Notes: a model not told the origin generated them from the letters alone. 35,073 nt of DNA from Chlamydiales bacterium (GCA_031281085.1 JAITFW010000042.1:1-35073), one strand, 5' to 3'; positions 9,013-16,863 are shown, counted from the first letter of the stretch. Numbers and translations are program-made.

Positions 9013-9106
9013 AGAATGTAAGCATAGTTTATTGTTTCTTTGAAAAGAAGATGGAGATTGTTTTTTTCCTTTTAAGAGAGTATCTTGCTTTGATCTTCAT
9101 AATTTA

Positions 9107-9180
9107 GCACCGATAGCTCAATCGGATAGAGTACCCGGCTTCGAACCGGGTGGTTACAGGTTCAAGTCCTGTTCGGTGCA
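9107..9180 (+). tRNA. tRNA-Arg (anticodon TCG)
   Basis: A 74-base cloverleaf is present. The acceptor stem GCACCGA pairs with TCGGTGC and the discriminator is A. The anticodon stem CCCGG/CCGGG encloses the loop CTTCGAA, giving anticodon TCG (arginine, CGN codons). The T-arm has GTTCAAGTC. The 3' CCA is not encoded. A short AATCTTTT/AAAAGATT hairpin follows directly. Confidence 0.95.
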
Positions 9181-9527
9181 ATCTTTTTTAAAAGATTACA
9201 TGTTACAACTTTAGAAAATTTATGCGATAAAAGGGCACAAAATATCACAGAAGAAATCAATCTAACGTGATGCTCTCTTAAGCTTATGTAAAGTATAAAT
9301 GCCAATTGTTTTGCAGTAACCACTATTATTGTAGACTCCATAAATGCGTATTCAATCTTGATTTATACCTATTCTCAAGATGTATTTTTGCTAAAAGAAG
9401 AAATCTTTATGTGCTTGCTCATTTCTAAACAAAGATCTTTTGAACAACCACCTTCACGAATATTGATCATTTTAACTTGATAGAGATATAATCGAAATGT
9501 AATCGGTTTAACAGCATAAGAGGTATT
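9181..9527. other. Intergenic region before hpf
   Basis: No convincing gene is present. It holds the putative hpf promoter at its right end and a short AATCTTGATTTATAC element around 9355, resembling the AAATCTTGATTTGTACA sequence seen twice in the IS-debris regions. Confidence 0.5.
9463..9492 (+). promoter_or_regulatory. Putative promoter of the hpf operon
   Basis: TTGATC (9463-9468), 18 bases and a consensus TATAAT (9487-9492) lie 36 bases before the hpf ATG. This is the only good promoter seen ahead of the six-gene run to 15382. Confidence 0.5.
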
Positions 9528-10148
9528 ATGAACGACAAAAATAAATTTGAACAAGATCTTGGTTACCGTGTTGACATTATCGGGCGCCAAGTTCAAGTAA
9601 CCGATTCGATAAAGAACTACATTTGGAATAAACTTTTCAAAATTGAACGATTACATAATCACATCTTACATCTACATGTTACGTTAGAAGTTCATAAGGT
9701 TGAGCATATCTGTGTATTAATGGTCAAACTCGATCATCTTAAGATTAAAGCAAAAGCTACAAGTACAGATATGTACTTTTCCATTGATCAAGCAATGAAT
9801 CGGCTACATACTTTAATCTGTCGGTATAAAGATAAGATTCGGGATCATTACCAAAAGGTATCCTCAACCGTAGACATGGAGGTAGATATCTTTAAAAGAT
9901 CTGAAATAGATCAAATTAATACAGAAATAGAAGAGGAAAACCGAGAAAGAGAAATACAAGCTCTTTTGCCTCCTATGATTATTGATACAAAAGTGAAACC
10001 TCTGAAGACACTTAATATAGAAGAGGCTCTTATGAAAATAGATCTCTCTCAAGATCGGTTTTTGATTTTTCGCTCAGAAGAAGACCAGAAATTAAAAGTT
10101 CTCTATCGTCGTAAGGATGGTCATTATGGCCTCATTCGACCCGAATAG
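9528..10148 (+). CDS. hpf: Ribosome hibernation promoting factor, long form
   Basis: Long HPF binds the 30S decoding region and dimerises ribosomes into inactive 100S particles during slow growth. The 206-residue protein has an N-terminal S30AE domain (GRQVQVTDSIKNYIWNKL onward to about residue 110), an acidic charged linker (about 125-145) and a C-terminal dimerisation domain (about 155-205). The last ends in the family signature LKVLYRRKDGHYGLIRP. A GAGG precedes the ATG. In a chlamydial developmental cycle, ribosome silencing in the non-dividing form would be a sensible role (inference). The gene overlaps the next one by 23 bases. Confidence 0.92.
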   Translation: MNDKNKFEQDLGYRVDIIGRQVQVTDSIKNYIWNKLFKIERLHNHILHLHVTLEVHKVEHICVLMVKLDHLKIKAKATSTDMYFSIDQAMNRLHTLICRYKDKIRDHYQKVSSTVDMEVDIFKRSEIDQINTEIEEENREREIQALLPPMIIDTKVKPLKTLNIEEALMKIDLSQDRFLIFRSEEDQKLKVLYRRKDGHYGLIRPE

Positions 10149-10587
10149 AGATAAGCTTTTGCTTATTGACAAAATGCGTGGCGTTGCTATTCAAGCAACG
10201 CCTGAAGAAAAAATCAGACAAAAACTATTGAATCTTCTAATCGAAGAACTCTTTTTCCCTAAGGAATATGTCGTTGTGGAAAAGGCGCTTAGTGAGCTAC
10301 CCCACCTTCAAGGAAAGCGTGTACCAAAAAGGCGTCTTGATGTTTTATGCTATTTTCCTATGCACGACCAGCTTCTACCTTTATTGCTGATTGAATGTAA
10401 AAGAAGTGGAGGGATAAAACAAGCTTTAAACCAGGTAAGTGGATATAATTATTGGGTAGGAGCTCCCTTTGTCGCTGTAGCAAATCAAGAATGTATTTTA
10501 TTTAAATATTTGGATATAGCTTCAAATGAAATGGTTGTAAAAGAAGGTTTACCTTCGTACCAGGATTTAGTCGCATGTTGCAAATAG
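10126..10587 (+). CDS. HsdR N-terminal-like (PD-(D/E)xK fold) protein
   Basis: The 153-residue product matches the small stand-alone proteins annotated as type I restriction enzyme HsdR N-terminal domain (HSDR_N_2). Typical parts are TPEEKIRQKLLNLLIEEL, then KRRLDVLCYF with the active-site-type Asp, and LLLIECKRSGG with the ECK of a PD-(D/E)xK nuclease core, followed by QVSGYNYWVGAPFVAVAN. No helicase, HsdS or HsdM is next to it, so it is not a restriction system as such. Its role is unknown. I chose ATG 10126 over 10117 because AAGGATGG is then correctly spaced. The start overlaps hpf and the end overlaps the next gene by 13 bases, so translation is probably coupled. Confidence 0.78.
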   Translation: MASFDPNRDKLLLIDKMRGVAIQATPEEKIRQKLLNLLIEELFFPKEYVVVEKALSELPHLQGKRVPKRRLDVLCYFPMHDQLLPLLLIECKRSGGIKQALNQVSGYNYWVGAPFVAVANQECILFKYLDIASNEMVVKEGLPSYQDLVACCK

Positions 10588-12080
10588 TAAATAATCTGGA
10601 TCATTTAGAATCTGATGATACGGATGTTTTATCTGTATTTGGATTATCTCTACTTTCTCGTTTAGATAAATGGCTTTTAGAAAATCCCAAAAGATTCCTA
10701 GTTTGTATTGAAAAGGATCTGCAGACTTTTTTACAAGCTCAAGCTCATTTGCAAAATCCACAGATTAGATTGTATCATTGGGATTCCAATGTGAATTTAT
10801 GTCATAGAATGGTTTGGGAGTTTTGTCTTTTGCGTTTGACTCAAGTAGCTATAGATGAAGAAGAGCGTATTTTCTCCAAAATTCTTGAAGAAATGCATGT
10901 TCAAGTACACCTCTTGATTTCTGATTTTCGCGACTTAGGAGAACTTATCCTAGCTAACTTATTACAAAATACAAACCAAATGCCAATATCTCTTCTTGGG
11001 GAATCTTTAAAAAATTGCTGTCGTAATATACCTGCAATTATTTGTGGAGCAGGACCATCCTTAGATGGACAAATACCCATGCTTGTTCAAGCACAAGAGA
11101 AGGCTTTGTTATTTGGCGCAGGTTCTGCTATGTGTGCTTTGGAGACCCAAGGAGTTTACCCCCATTTTGGGGTCGCTTTTGATCCAGATCCTCCTCCTCA
11201 TCGATATTTAACCCAAATAGGCTATGAAACGCCTTATTTTTATCAGTCTAGGATCTCATCTAGACAGCTTGCTTCTTTACATGGCCAAAAACTATGGATG
11301 CCTGATTCAGATAATTACCCTTTAGAAAAATGGATTTATCAAGAGCTAGGTTTGAATTACCCATTCATGGATAGTGGGTTTACATCAGCTAATTTTTGTG
11401 CATTGATTGCGGCGCATTTAGGATGTAACCCCATTATCTGTGTAGGGATGGACTTTTGTTCTTCAAGCAATCGAGCCTATGCAGCAAGTATGCAAGCAGA
11501 TCAAGGGAATTGGGTGGAGTGTATGAATGCAAAAAAGGAAAAGAGAATCTCAAAACCAGATTGGCTAGCAAGTGCTTCTTGGTTAGATCAATTTGCTGAA
11601 AAAAATCAAGGGATCGAATGGATCTATACGGACCGAGAATCCATGACTTTAGAACATGTCAAATACCTTCCTTTGGAGCAAATTTCATGGCCAAGTGCTT
11701 TTGATACCCTCTCTTTTAGTTATGTGTTAACAGCTCAGGCAGCTAGGTCTGGAATTACCCAAGAAAGCGTAAGAGCGGTTTTGCATAGATTGGGTAATAG
11801 TTTTATAGAAGCGCTTGATCTGTGCAATCAATTACTAAAACTATGGGAGAAGCATTATCCGCGTTCTATTTTGGAAACAGGAGAACTTGCTCTATTAGAA
11901 TTTGATTTAGCACAAAACATTTGCGTACAGAAGCTTTTATTGCCGCTTTGGGAAATTTGGAAATGGCCTATTTTGAGACGAGAAGAGCATATTCCAACAA
12001 GAACTTTGCATCGGCATATATTTTTTAAAAAAGCAGTTGAAATCCATTTGTCTACTTTCAAGAGTTTAAAAATATGTTAA
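10575..12080 (+). CDS. DUF115 / MptE-like protein (first copy)
   Basis: This 501-residue protein contains a DUF115 core (6-hydroxymethylpterin diphosphokinase MptE-like; the fold also found in Maf glycosyltransferases). The key motif PAIICGAGPSLDG is at about 153-165. It is followed by LFGAGSAMCALETQGVYPHFGVAFDPDP and later by SGFTSANFCALIAAHLGCNPIICVGMDFC, the conserved GxD segment. The first 150 residues are not recognisable. In flagellated bacteria Maf proteins transfer nonulosonic sugars to flagellin; in archaea MptE makes a pterin precursor. Neither use is proven here. It overlaps both neighbours (13 bases with the nuclease-fold gene, 7 with the MORN gene) and has a paralogue two genes downstream. 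Confidence 0.82.
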   Translation: MLQIVNNLDHLESDDTDVLSVFGLSLLSRLDKWLLENPKRFLVCIEKDLQTFLQAQAHLQNPQIRLYHWDSNVNLCHRMVWEFCLLRLTQVAIDEEERIFSKILEEMHVQVHLLISDFRDLGELILANLLQNTNQMPISLLGESLKNCCRNIPAIICGAGPSLDGQIPMLVQAQEKALLFGAGSAMCALETQGVYPHFGVAFDPDPPPHRYLTQIGYETPYFYQSRISSRQLASLHGQKLWMPDSDNYPLEKWIYQELGLNYPFMDSGFTSANFCALIAAHLGCNPIICVGMDFCSSSNRAYAASMQADQGNWVECMNAKKEKRISKPDWLASASWLDQFAEKNQGIEWIYTDRESMTLEHVKYLPLEQISWPSAFDTLSFSYVLTAQAARSGITQESVRAVLHRLGNSFIEALDLCNQLLKLWEKHYPRSILETGELALLEFDLAQNICVQKLLLPLWEIWKWPILRREEHIPTRTLHRHIFFKKAVEIHLSTFKSLKIC

Positions 12081-12901
12081 AAGAAAATTATGTGTTCACT
12101 CAAGAGAAGTTAATGATATACGATGAAGAACTGGGATTGGATATTCAATATGAGCATTTCTGTCCTTATCTTCCTCCATCTCTTGAATCACCGAATCTAG
12201 TTCTCACAAATACTCAGGCTTACTTGATCCATGAAGGTAAACAACAAGGAGAGTGTCGTTGGTTTTTTGAAGATAGAACCTGTCAAGCAATTTTGTTTTA
12301 CGATCAAGGTCTTTTACACGGACCTTCTACTTTTTTTCATCCTCAAGGGCAAATTTTAACAAAGAGCTGGTACTACTTGGGTAAAAAAATAGGGAAAACG
12401 CGCTATTTTTACTCTTCTCAGAAACCAGCGAGTATACAGCGATTTATAGATGGGAAACCTGAAGGGTTGCAGGAGTACTTCTACGAAACAGGTGGTATTA
12501 AAAGCCACATTCCTTACCGCTTGCATCAATTAGATGGGCAGGTGCGTCTCTTTTGGGGATCAGGGTTGCTGAAGAGATCCATCGATTATCAACAGGGACA
12601 AAAACATGGCTGGGATCGACTTTGGAATGAGGAGCAGGTTCTTATAGACGAAGGTTGTTATGAAAAGGGAGAACCTATAGGAGTGCATCGCCATTTTTTC
12701 TGTAATCAGGTTTTGCGCGAGGAAAAAGTTTTTCATACGCCAAAGCGTTACGATTGTAAACGTTGGGATCAGAAAGGGCAGTTAATACTAGAAGGGGTTT
12801 ATATATCTGATAGCAATTATATAGAAAAAACCTACCATAATGCGCAAATGACTGCTTCAAAAGAGGGGAGATGGGATGGGAAAAAGCTTTGTTGGAAATA
12901 G
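12074..12901 (+). CDS. MORN_2 / YwqK-like repeat protein
   Basis: The 275-residue protein consists largely of repeated units of the type G-x-x-x-G-x-x-x-x-(F/Y)-(F/Y)...G, which are MORN_2 (YwqK-type) repeats. Examples are GKQQGECRWFFEDR, GLLHGPSTFFHPQGQI, GKPEGLQEYFYETGGI, GQKHGWDRLW and GEPIGVHRHFF. There are about seven units over residues 55-230. There is no signal peptide. MORN_2 proteins act as binding scaffolds or are of unknown function; some are annotated as antitoxins of YwqK type, which is not a reliable guide here. It lies between two DUF115 genes and overlaps both (7 bases and 26 bases), so the three products are probably made together. A partner or substrate role for the DUF115 proteins is inference. 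Confidence 0.78.
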   Translation: MLKENYVFTQEKLMIYDEELGLDIQYEHFCPYLPPSLESPNLVLTNTQAYLIHEGKQQGECRWFFEDRTCQAILFYDQGLLHGPSTFFHPQGQILTKSWYYLGKKIGKTRYFYSSQKPASIQRFIDGKPEGLQEYFYETGGIKSHIPYRLHQLDGQVRLFWGSGLLKRSIDYQQGQKHGWDRLWNEEQVLIDEGCYEKGEPIGVHRHFFCNQVLREEKVFHTPKRYDCKRWDQKGQLILEGVYISDSNYIEKTYHNAQMTASKEGRWDGKKLCWK

Positions 12902-14585
12902 TTCTTTAGATCTTTTAAGTGAAAGGTATCCAGAGCTTGTTTTTTTATTGAACTTCTCCAGCCCTTGTGAACCTTTATCTGAAGAGGAATTCATTCCAGA
13001 GTTTAGAGATGTTGAGGTTTTATATATTTATGGGATTACTGGGTCTAGTGCTTATCCTAGTTTAAAAAAGTGGGTTTTAGAAAAAAAAACGAGAAGAGTG
13101 GTCTTCTTAGAGGATTCGCTTCATGCAATAGAGAGCTTTTTATCTTTTATTTACAGTAAGCAAATCCTTCAAGATAGTCAAATGTCTCTATCCTATCTAG
13201 AAGAGCCTTATGCGAAAAAATTAGAAGAGATCGTATCTCATTATCCAGTAGAACATATTTTTATCCAAGCAACTCACTCTTATCGTAAAAAACCTCAATT
13301 TGAACAGTTGTGCTTACAACTCTTAAGGATTACAACTGTTGTACATGCAAGCACAACAGAGATTTTAAAGTCTCATCACATATTAGCAAATCTCATGAGG
13401 AATGTGTCTAGATGGCCTTATTCCTTTTTAGCTAATCGATTTCAAGGGCAGTTTGTAAATGTCCCTGCAATTATTTGTGGAGCAGGTCCTTCTTTATTAG
13501 ACGCAATAGGCTCTTTGAAGAGTCTAAGCGATCGGGCGCTGATTCTAGCAGGAGGATCAGCCATTGCTGCTTTGAGCAATCAAGGTGTGATTCCACATTT
13601 AAATGTAGTAGCTGATCCTAATTTTGAAGAATTTGAAAGACTAAAAACAGCATCTGCATATGAAGCACCGCTTATTTATGCAACCAGAGTGCATCCAGAT
13701 ATTTGGAATACGTGTAATGGGCAGATGGGGTATCTTGTTTCTGATACAGGAGGTGCTTGCGAAAAGTATTTTGAAAATCTGCTTGGAATAGATCATCAAG
13801 CAGTGGGACCTGATCTAGGGATAGAGGCCTTATCTGTAACTACCCTTAGCCTAGCCCTGGCTGTAGAAATGGGTTGTCATCCTATTGTTTTTGTTGGGGT
13901 AGATCTATCTTATACCGGTATGCAAAGATATGCAGAAAAAGTGATCTCTTATTCGGTTATTGATCCTAAAACACTAGAAAAGAATACGCAAGCCTCAGAA
14001 AAGCTTTTGCGTCGAAAGAATATTCAAGGAGAGCTTGTTTATACTACGGTAAAGTGGATCATGGAGTCAGAATGCATAGCTGCTTTTGTTAAAAAACATA
14101 CAAATTGCCGATTTATCAATGCAACGAGTGGGCTTGGGTTTGAAGGTGTAGAAAACTCTTCATTAGAAAAGATTGCTATGGATTGGAAACACATCGATTT
14201 ATACGCTGCTATTCATCAAAAAATGCAACTCTATCAATTAGACCCCAATCTTAGGAAAACCATTGCGTCTGAAAAGAAAAAACTTCGTTTAAGTGTTTTG
14301 CGCTTGCAAGAGATGACGTTACACATGTTAAGAATCATTGCCGAAGCTTTTACACAGGAAGTAAGTGTCCCCACTGCTAACATGATTTTATTGGAATTTG
14401 ATTTTCAAGAAGAACTTGCTTTAAATGCTTTATTTCCTTTTTTAGATTTAACGCTTGACCATCTATTAGATCCTTGTGGGAAACGAAAGAAAAGTGATAA
14501 AGAAATGCTTAAACATTTTTTAAAAAAGTATACCAGTTGGAAAGAAGTTTTAGAATATGTGGTTGAGCAAAATCTGATAGGGTAA
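12876..14585 (+). CDS. DUF115 / MptE-like protein (second copy)
   Basis: A 569-residue paralogue of the protein encoded at 10575-12080. The DUF115 core starts with VPAIICGAGPSLLD at about 197-210 and continues with LAGGSAIAALSNQGVIPHLNVVADPNFEE. Later it shows TTLSLALAVEMGCHPIVFVGVDLSYTG. Unlike the first copy it keeps an extended region after the core (AEKVISYSVIDPKTLEK onward) with a lysine-rich helical segment. The N-terminal 190 residues are not recognised. The ATG is preceded by GAGGGGAG. The pairing of two divergent copies suggests different acceptors or a heteromer (inference). The exact reaction, glycosyl transfer or pterin-type diphosphate transfer, cannot be decided from sequence. 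Confidence 0.82.
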   Translation: MGKSFVGNSSLDLLSERYPELVFLLNFSSPCEPLSEEEFIPEFRDVEVLYIYGITGSSAYPSLKKWVLEKKTRRVVFLEDSLHAIESFLSFIYSKQILQDSQMSLSYLEEPYAKKLEEIVSHYPVEHIFIQATHSYRKKPQFEQLCLQLLRITTVVHASTTEILKSHHILANLMRNVSRWPYSFLANRFQGQFVNVPAIICGAGPSLLDAIGSLKSLSDRALILAGGSAIAALSNQGVIPHLNVVADPNFEEFERLKTASAYEAPLIYATRVHPDIWNTCNGQMGYLVSDTGGACEKYFENLLGIDHQAVGPDLGIEALSVTTLSLALAVEMGCHPIVFVGVDLSYTGMQRYAEKVISYSVIDPKTLEKNTQASEKLLRRKNIQGELVYTTVKWIMESECIAAFVKKHTNCRFINATSGLGFEGVENSSLEKIAMDWKHIDLYAAIHQKMQLYQLDPNLRKTIASEKKKLRLSVLRLQEMTLHMLRIIAEAFTQEVSVPTANMILLEFDFQEELALNALFPFLDLTLDHLLDPCGKRKKSDKEMLKHFLKKYTSWKEVLEYVVEQNLIG

Positions 14586-14587
14586 GG

Positions 14588-15382
14588 ATGAAACAAGGGA
14601 TCCTCTTACTACTTTTGATAGGATGCTCTGGCATGGAGCAATCAGAGCAGAAAAAACTACGCAGGTTAAATGCTAAGGGTGAATTTATTCACCGCAATCA
14701 CGATGAATATCATTATCAGATCGATACTCCCAAACATAGAATAAGAGAGCCGTATCCATGGGAAAATGGATACGTAGGGCAGCAGGCTAAGATCACGAAA
14801 GAATATTTTCGCTGTAAAGGTTCAGGATTCAACCCTCCACGAAGCAAAGGGGATCAAATCTACTTTGATTGTGATGGGTGTCACACACACTCTCTTCCAA
14901 TACATCGAGGCAAAGAATTTATCTATCCTATTTTGGTAGATCTTTTGAACTTTGTGCAAGAAAAAACCCGTTCTAAAGTAGTCATTACCTGTGGGCATCG
15001 CTGCCCTGCTCACAATGCCTATGCCGATAGCTTGAATGCTACTTCCAAACACATGATTGGTGCAGAAGTAGACTTTTATGTGGAAGGGATGCAAGAGCAC
15101 CCGGAGCAGATCATTGCTATTTTGCAGCAATATTATCAGGAAAATTCCTATAGTCAAGAATATCTAGAGTTTGAAAGATCTTATCATCATTTAGATGTAT
15201 CTGTACCTGCATGGTATAATAAAGAGATTTTGATTCAACTCTACCAGAGAAAAGAAGGGCGTGATTATGATAACCAACACGAATATCCTTATATCTGTAT
15301 CCAAGTTCGTTATGATGAAGAAGCAAAGGAAAGAGTGATTTACAGTTGGCCTAGGGCTTTTAAGGGGTTTAGGCGTTATTAA
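14588..15382 (+). CDS. Predicted lipoprotein with M15-type peptidase fold
   Basis: The 264-residue product begins with a short hydrophobic signal ending in a lipobox (LLIGC, Cys13), so it is predicted to be lipid-anchored and face the periplasm. Residues about 130-205 resemble zinc D-Ala-D-Ala carboxypeptidases of family M15. ITCGHRCPAHNAYAD is followed by SKHMIGAEVDFYV, giving His155 and Asp162 of the SxHxxGxAxD motif, and HHLD at 200-203 would supply the third ligand His201. A Cys-rich stretch (FRCKGSG... FDCDGCHTH, residues 76-101) is unusual. Such enzymes cut peptidoglycan stem peptides, relevant because Chlamydiae make little or modified peptidoglycan. It starts 2 bases after the upstream DUF115 stop and is the last gene of the run. 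Confidence 0.8.
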   Translation: MKQGILLLLLIGCSGMEQSEQKKLRRLNAKGEFIHRNHDEYHYQIDTPKHRIREPYPWENGYVGQQAKITKEYFRCKGSGFNPPRSKGDQIYFDCDGCHTHSLPIHRGKEFIYPILVDLLNFVQEKTRSKVVITCGHRCPAHNAYADSLNATSKHMIGAEVDFYVEGMQEHPEQIIAILQQYYQENSYSQEYLEFERSYHHLDVSVPAWYNKEILIQLYQRKEGRDYDNQHEYPYICIQVRYDEEAKERVIYSWPRAFKGFRRY

Positions 15383-15417
15383 TTTCAATAGGAGGAATAT
15401 ACTCGAAAAATTTAGAA

Positions 15418-15455
15418 TTAAGAATGTACAATAGGAAATTTTTAAGAAAGAAGAC
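15418..15455 (+). repeat. IS end-like repeat, copy A
   Basis: TTAAGAATGTACAATA followed by GAAATTTTT and AGAAG recurs, inverted and with a few mismatches, at 34436-34473. Its position just upstream of the IS3 OrfA remnant suggests it is the outer end of that element. Confidence 0.5.
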
Positions 15456-15462
15456 CCTTTAA

Positions 15463-15693
15463 CTCCTTATACTAAAAGAAGGAGAAGGAGGATCTATAGC
15501 AGATGTTTTAAGGCGTTATAATATAGCAAAAGGAACATACTATGCATGGCGTCCAAAATATTCAGGTTTAGAATTACCTGAAATTAAGCGGTTAAAGAGA
15601 CTAGAAGAAGAAAATAGAAAATTAAAACAATTATTATCAGAGGCGCAACTTGACATAGTAGCTTTGAAGGATGTTGTATCAAAAAAGTGGTAG
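15463..15693 (+). pseudogene. IS3-family OrfA remnant
   Basis: 77 codons read without interruption as an IS3/IS407-type OrfA. ILKEGEGGSIADVLRRYNI is the helix-turn-helix part. GTYYAWRPKYSG comes next, then the leucine-zipper part ELPEIKRLKRLEEENRKLKQ, and it ends at ALKDVVSKKW followed by a stop. The normal N-terminus is missing, because a TAA sits immediately upstream, and OrfB (the DDE catalytic subunit) does not follow. It is therefore a dead fragment. Confidence 0.85.
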
Positions 15694-15900
15694 ACTCACA
15701 AGATCAAAGTGCTGTTGTAAATCATGTCCTGAGCTTTTACTGTGTTGAACCACATGTAACTTAAATTCTTTATTATAGCTTCTGTTTTGCCTAGATATAT
15801 AAAATCTCCTATAAAATAATTTTATTTGTCTGCCTTCTATTTGTTCTCTAAAGGGTATTAAGATCACTCCCAAATCTTGATTTGTACACAATCTGCCCAC
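15679..15900 (-). pseudogene. Unassigned minus-strand coding segment in IS debris
   Basis: A 73-codon open frame contains RSYNKEFKLHVVQHSKSSGHDL, which faintly resembles the start of transposase_8-type OrfA proteins (YxKEFKLxxV). It overlaps the end of the IS3 OrfA remnant on the opposite strand. I would not call it a functional gene; it is probably another decayed transposase piece. Confidence 0.3.
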
Positions 15901-16124
15901 TCTTTCTTAACCGTCTTTAGCTTTTTTCTCTTGAGTAATCTTTTGCTCCTTCTGTGTCTCTTAACTGCTGCTCTTGTAACTTGCGCCTGCAGAAAGAGCT
16001 CTTCCGTGTCCTCTGCGATATGCTTTTTTCTGCCTTTGATTTTCTTTCCACCGTCATATCCATAGAGCTCCCTTTTTCTTCTGTTTTCACGCTCTGACCG
16101 TTTATGATTGCTCCTCTTGCTCAA
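15864..16124 (-). pseudogene. IS5-family transposase remnant
   Basis: The 86-codon frame encodes YGYDGGKKIKGRKKHIAEDT, a hallmark of IS5-group DDE transposases, followed by a degraded RSKRLLKRKKLKTVKKEWADC that matches the usual LLxRLKxxxKxxWADxGY segment. Both ends of the normal protein (about 250-300 residues) are missing and the middle is frameshift-scrambled. It overlaps the 3' end of the HAD phosphatase gene by 23 bases. Confidence 0.8.
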
Positions 16125-16863
16125 GCTTTCTTTCCGAGAAATTCTCGCTTTGTCTCCTTCGCTTTATCATGCTTCTTCTCAAATACTCTTCGCTTTCACC
16201 ACATGCGTTTAAACAAATATGATCGATTCTATCTATATGAATAAACCCCTTAATTTCTCCTGGGCGTGTAGGAGTTACAAGAACCGCTTCTACTTTAGCT
16301 GCCTGTAATGCACGAATACCCTTTAACGTATCTTCAAACCCAATGATCCTCTCTTTTCTACCTAGTTGTTCTATCGCTTGCAAATACCCATCAGGAGCTG
16401 GCTTAGCTAATGGATAATCCTCGCGGGTTACCCAAAGAGGGATGACATTTAAAATAGGAAGGGTTTTGCAAATAAGCTCCACTTGAGAGCGTACAGAATT
16501 TGTTACAACTGCAGACAGCACATTACTCATAGCTAATGCCTGTAAAAGAGCATGAACTCCTGGCATAAGCTGTAAAATAGAGGTCTTTAGCAGCTCTTGG
16601 TAAATCTCTTTTTTTTCTTGATATAGCACCTCTTTTGACTTTTTTTTAAATAAAGAGGGAAACTCTTTTTGAAACGCTTTCCAAATCCCAAAGGCGCTTG
16701 CATGTGCCTCCTCGCAGAAACGAACAAAATCCCAATTCAGATGAATCCGATTTTTAGAACACATTTCCTTGTAGGCAAGAAAATGTAAGGGCTCTGTGTC
16801 TACAAGTAGGCCATCAAAGTCAAAGAAAATAATATCATAGGAAGAAAGGAATTTTTTAAACAT
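16102..16863 (-). CDS. gph: HAD-superfamily phosphatase (phosphoglycolate-type)
   Basis: A cytoplasmic HAD-type sugar-phosphate or phosphoglycolate phosphatase of 253 residues. Motif I is FFDFDGLLVDTEP (nucleophile Asp15, Asp17), motif II is AVVTNSV, the conserved Lys is in PLAKPAPDGYL and motif IV is GFEDTLKGIRA. The long helical cap between motifs I and II puts it with the beta-phosphoglucomutase/Gph type; substrate is not certain. The open frame extends upstream through the tRNA-Leu gene, but that part is only the translated tRNA, so I start at ATG 16863, nine bases after the tRNA. The last 20 or so residues (RRRQSENFSERKLEQEEQS) are basic/acidic low-complexity sequence next to the IS5 remnant and may have been altered by the insertion. 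It matches CT464 in position. Confidence 0.85.
   Translation of the reverse strand: MFKKFLSSYDIIFFDFDGLLVDTEPLHFLAYKEMCSKNRIHLNWDFVRFCEEAHASAFGIWKAFQKEFPSLFKKKSKEVLYQEKKEIYQELLKTSILQLMPGVHALLQALAMSNVLSAVVTNSVRSQVELICKTLPILNVIPLWVTREDYPLAKPAPDGYLQAIEQLGRKERIIGFEDTLKGIRALQAAKVEAVLVTPTRPGEIKGFIHIDRIDHICLNACGESEEYLRRSMIKRRRQSENFSERKLEQEEQS

Larger units (their letters stand above)
15383..16101. other. Insertion-sequence debris region
   Basis: No intact gene lies in this stretch. It carries an IS end-like repeat (15418-15455), an IS3 OrfA remnant (15463-15693), an unassigned minus-strand segment (15679-15900) and most of an IS5 transposase piece (15864-16124). Confidence 0.7.

Noticed and set aside
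10126-10587. Type I restriction-modification system
   Set aside because: Only the N-terminal nuclease-like domain is present; there is no helicase part, HsdM or HsdS.
12074-12901. Antitoxin (toxin-antitoxin YwqK) label for the MORN_2 protein
   Set aside because: No toxin gene is adjacent; the label comes from automatic annotation of MORN_2 repeats and the operon context points elsewhere.
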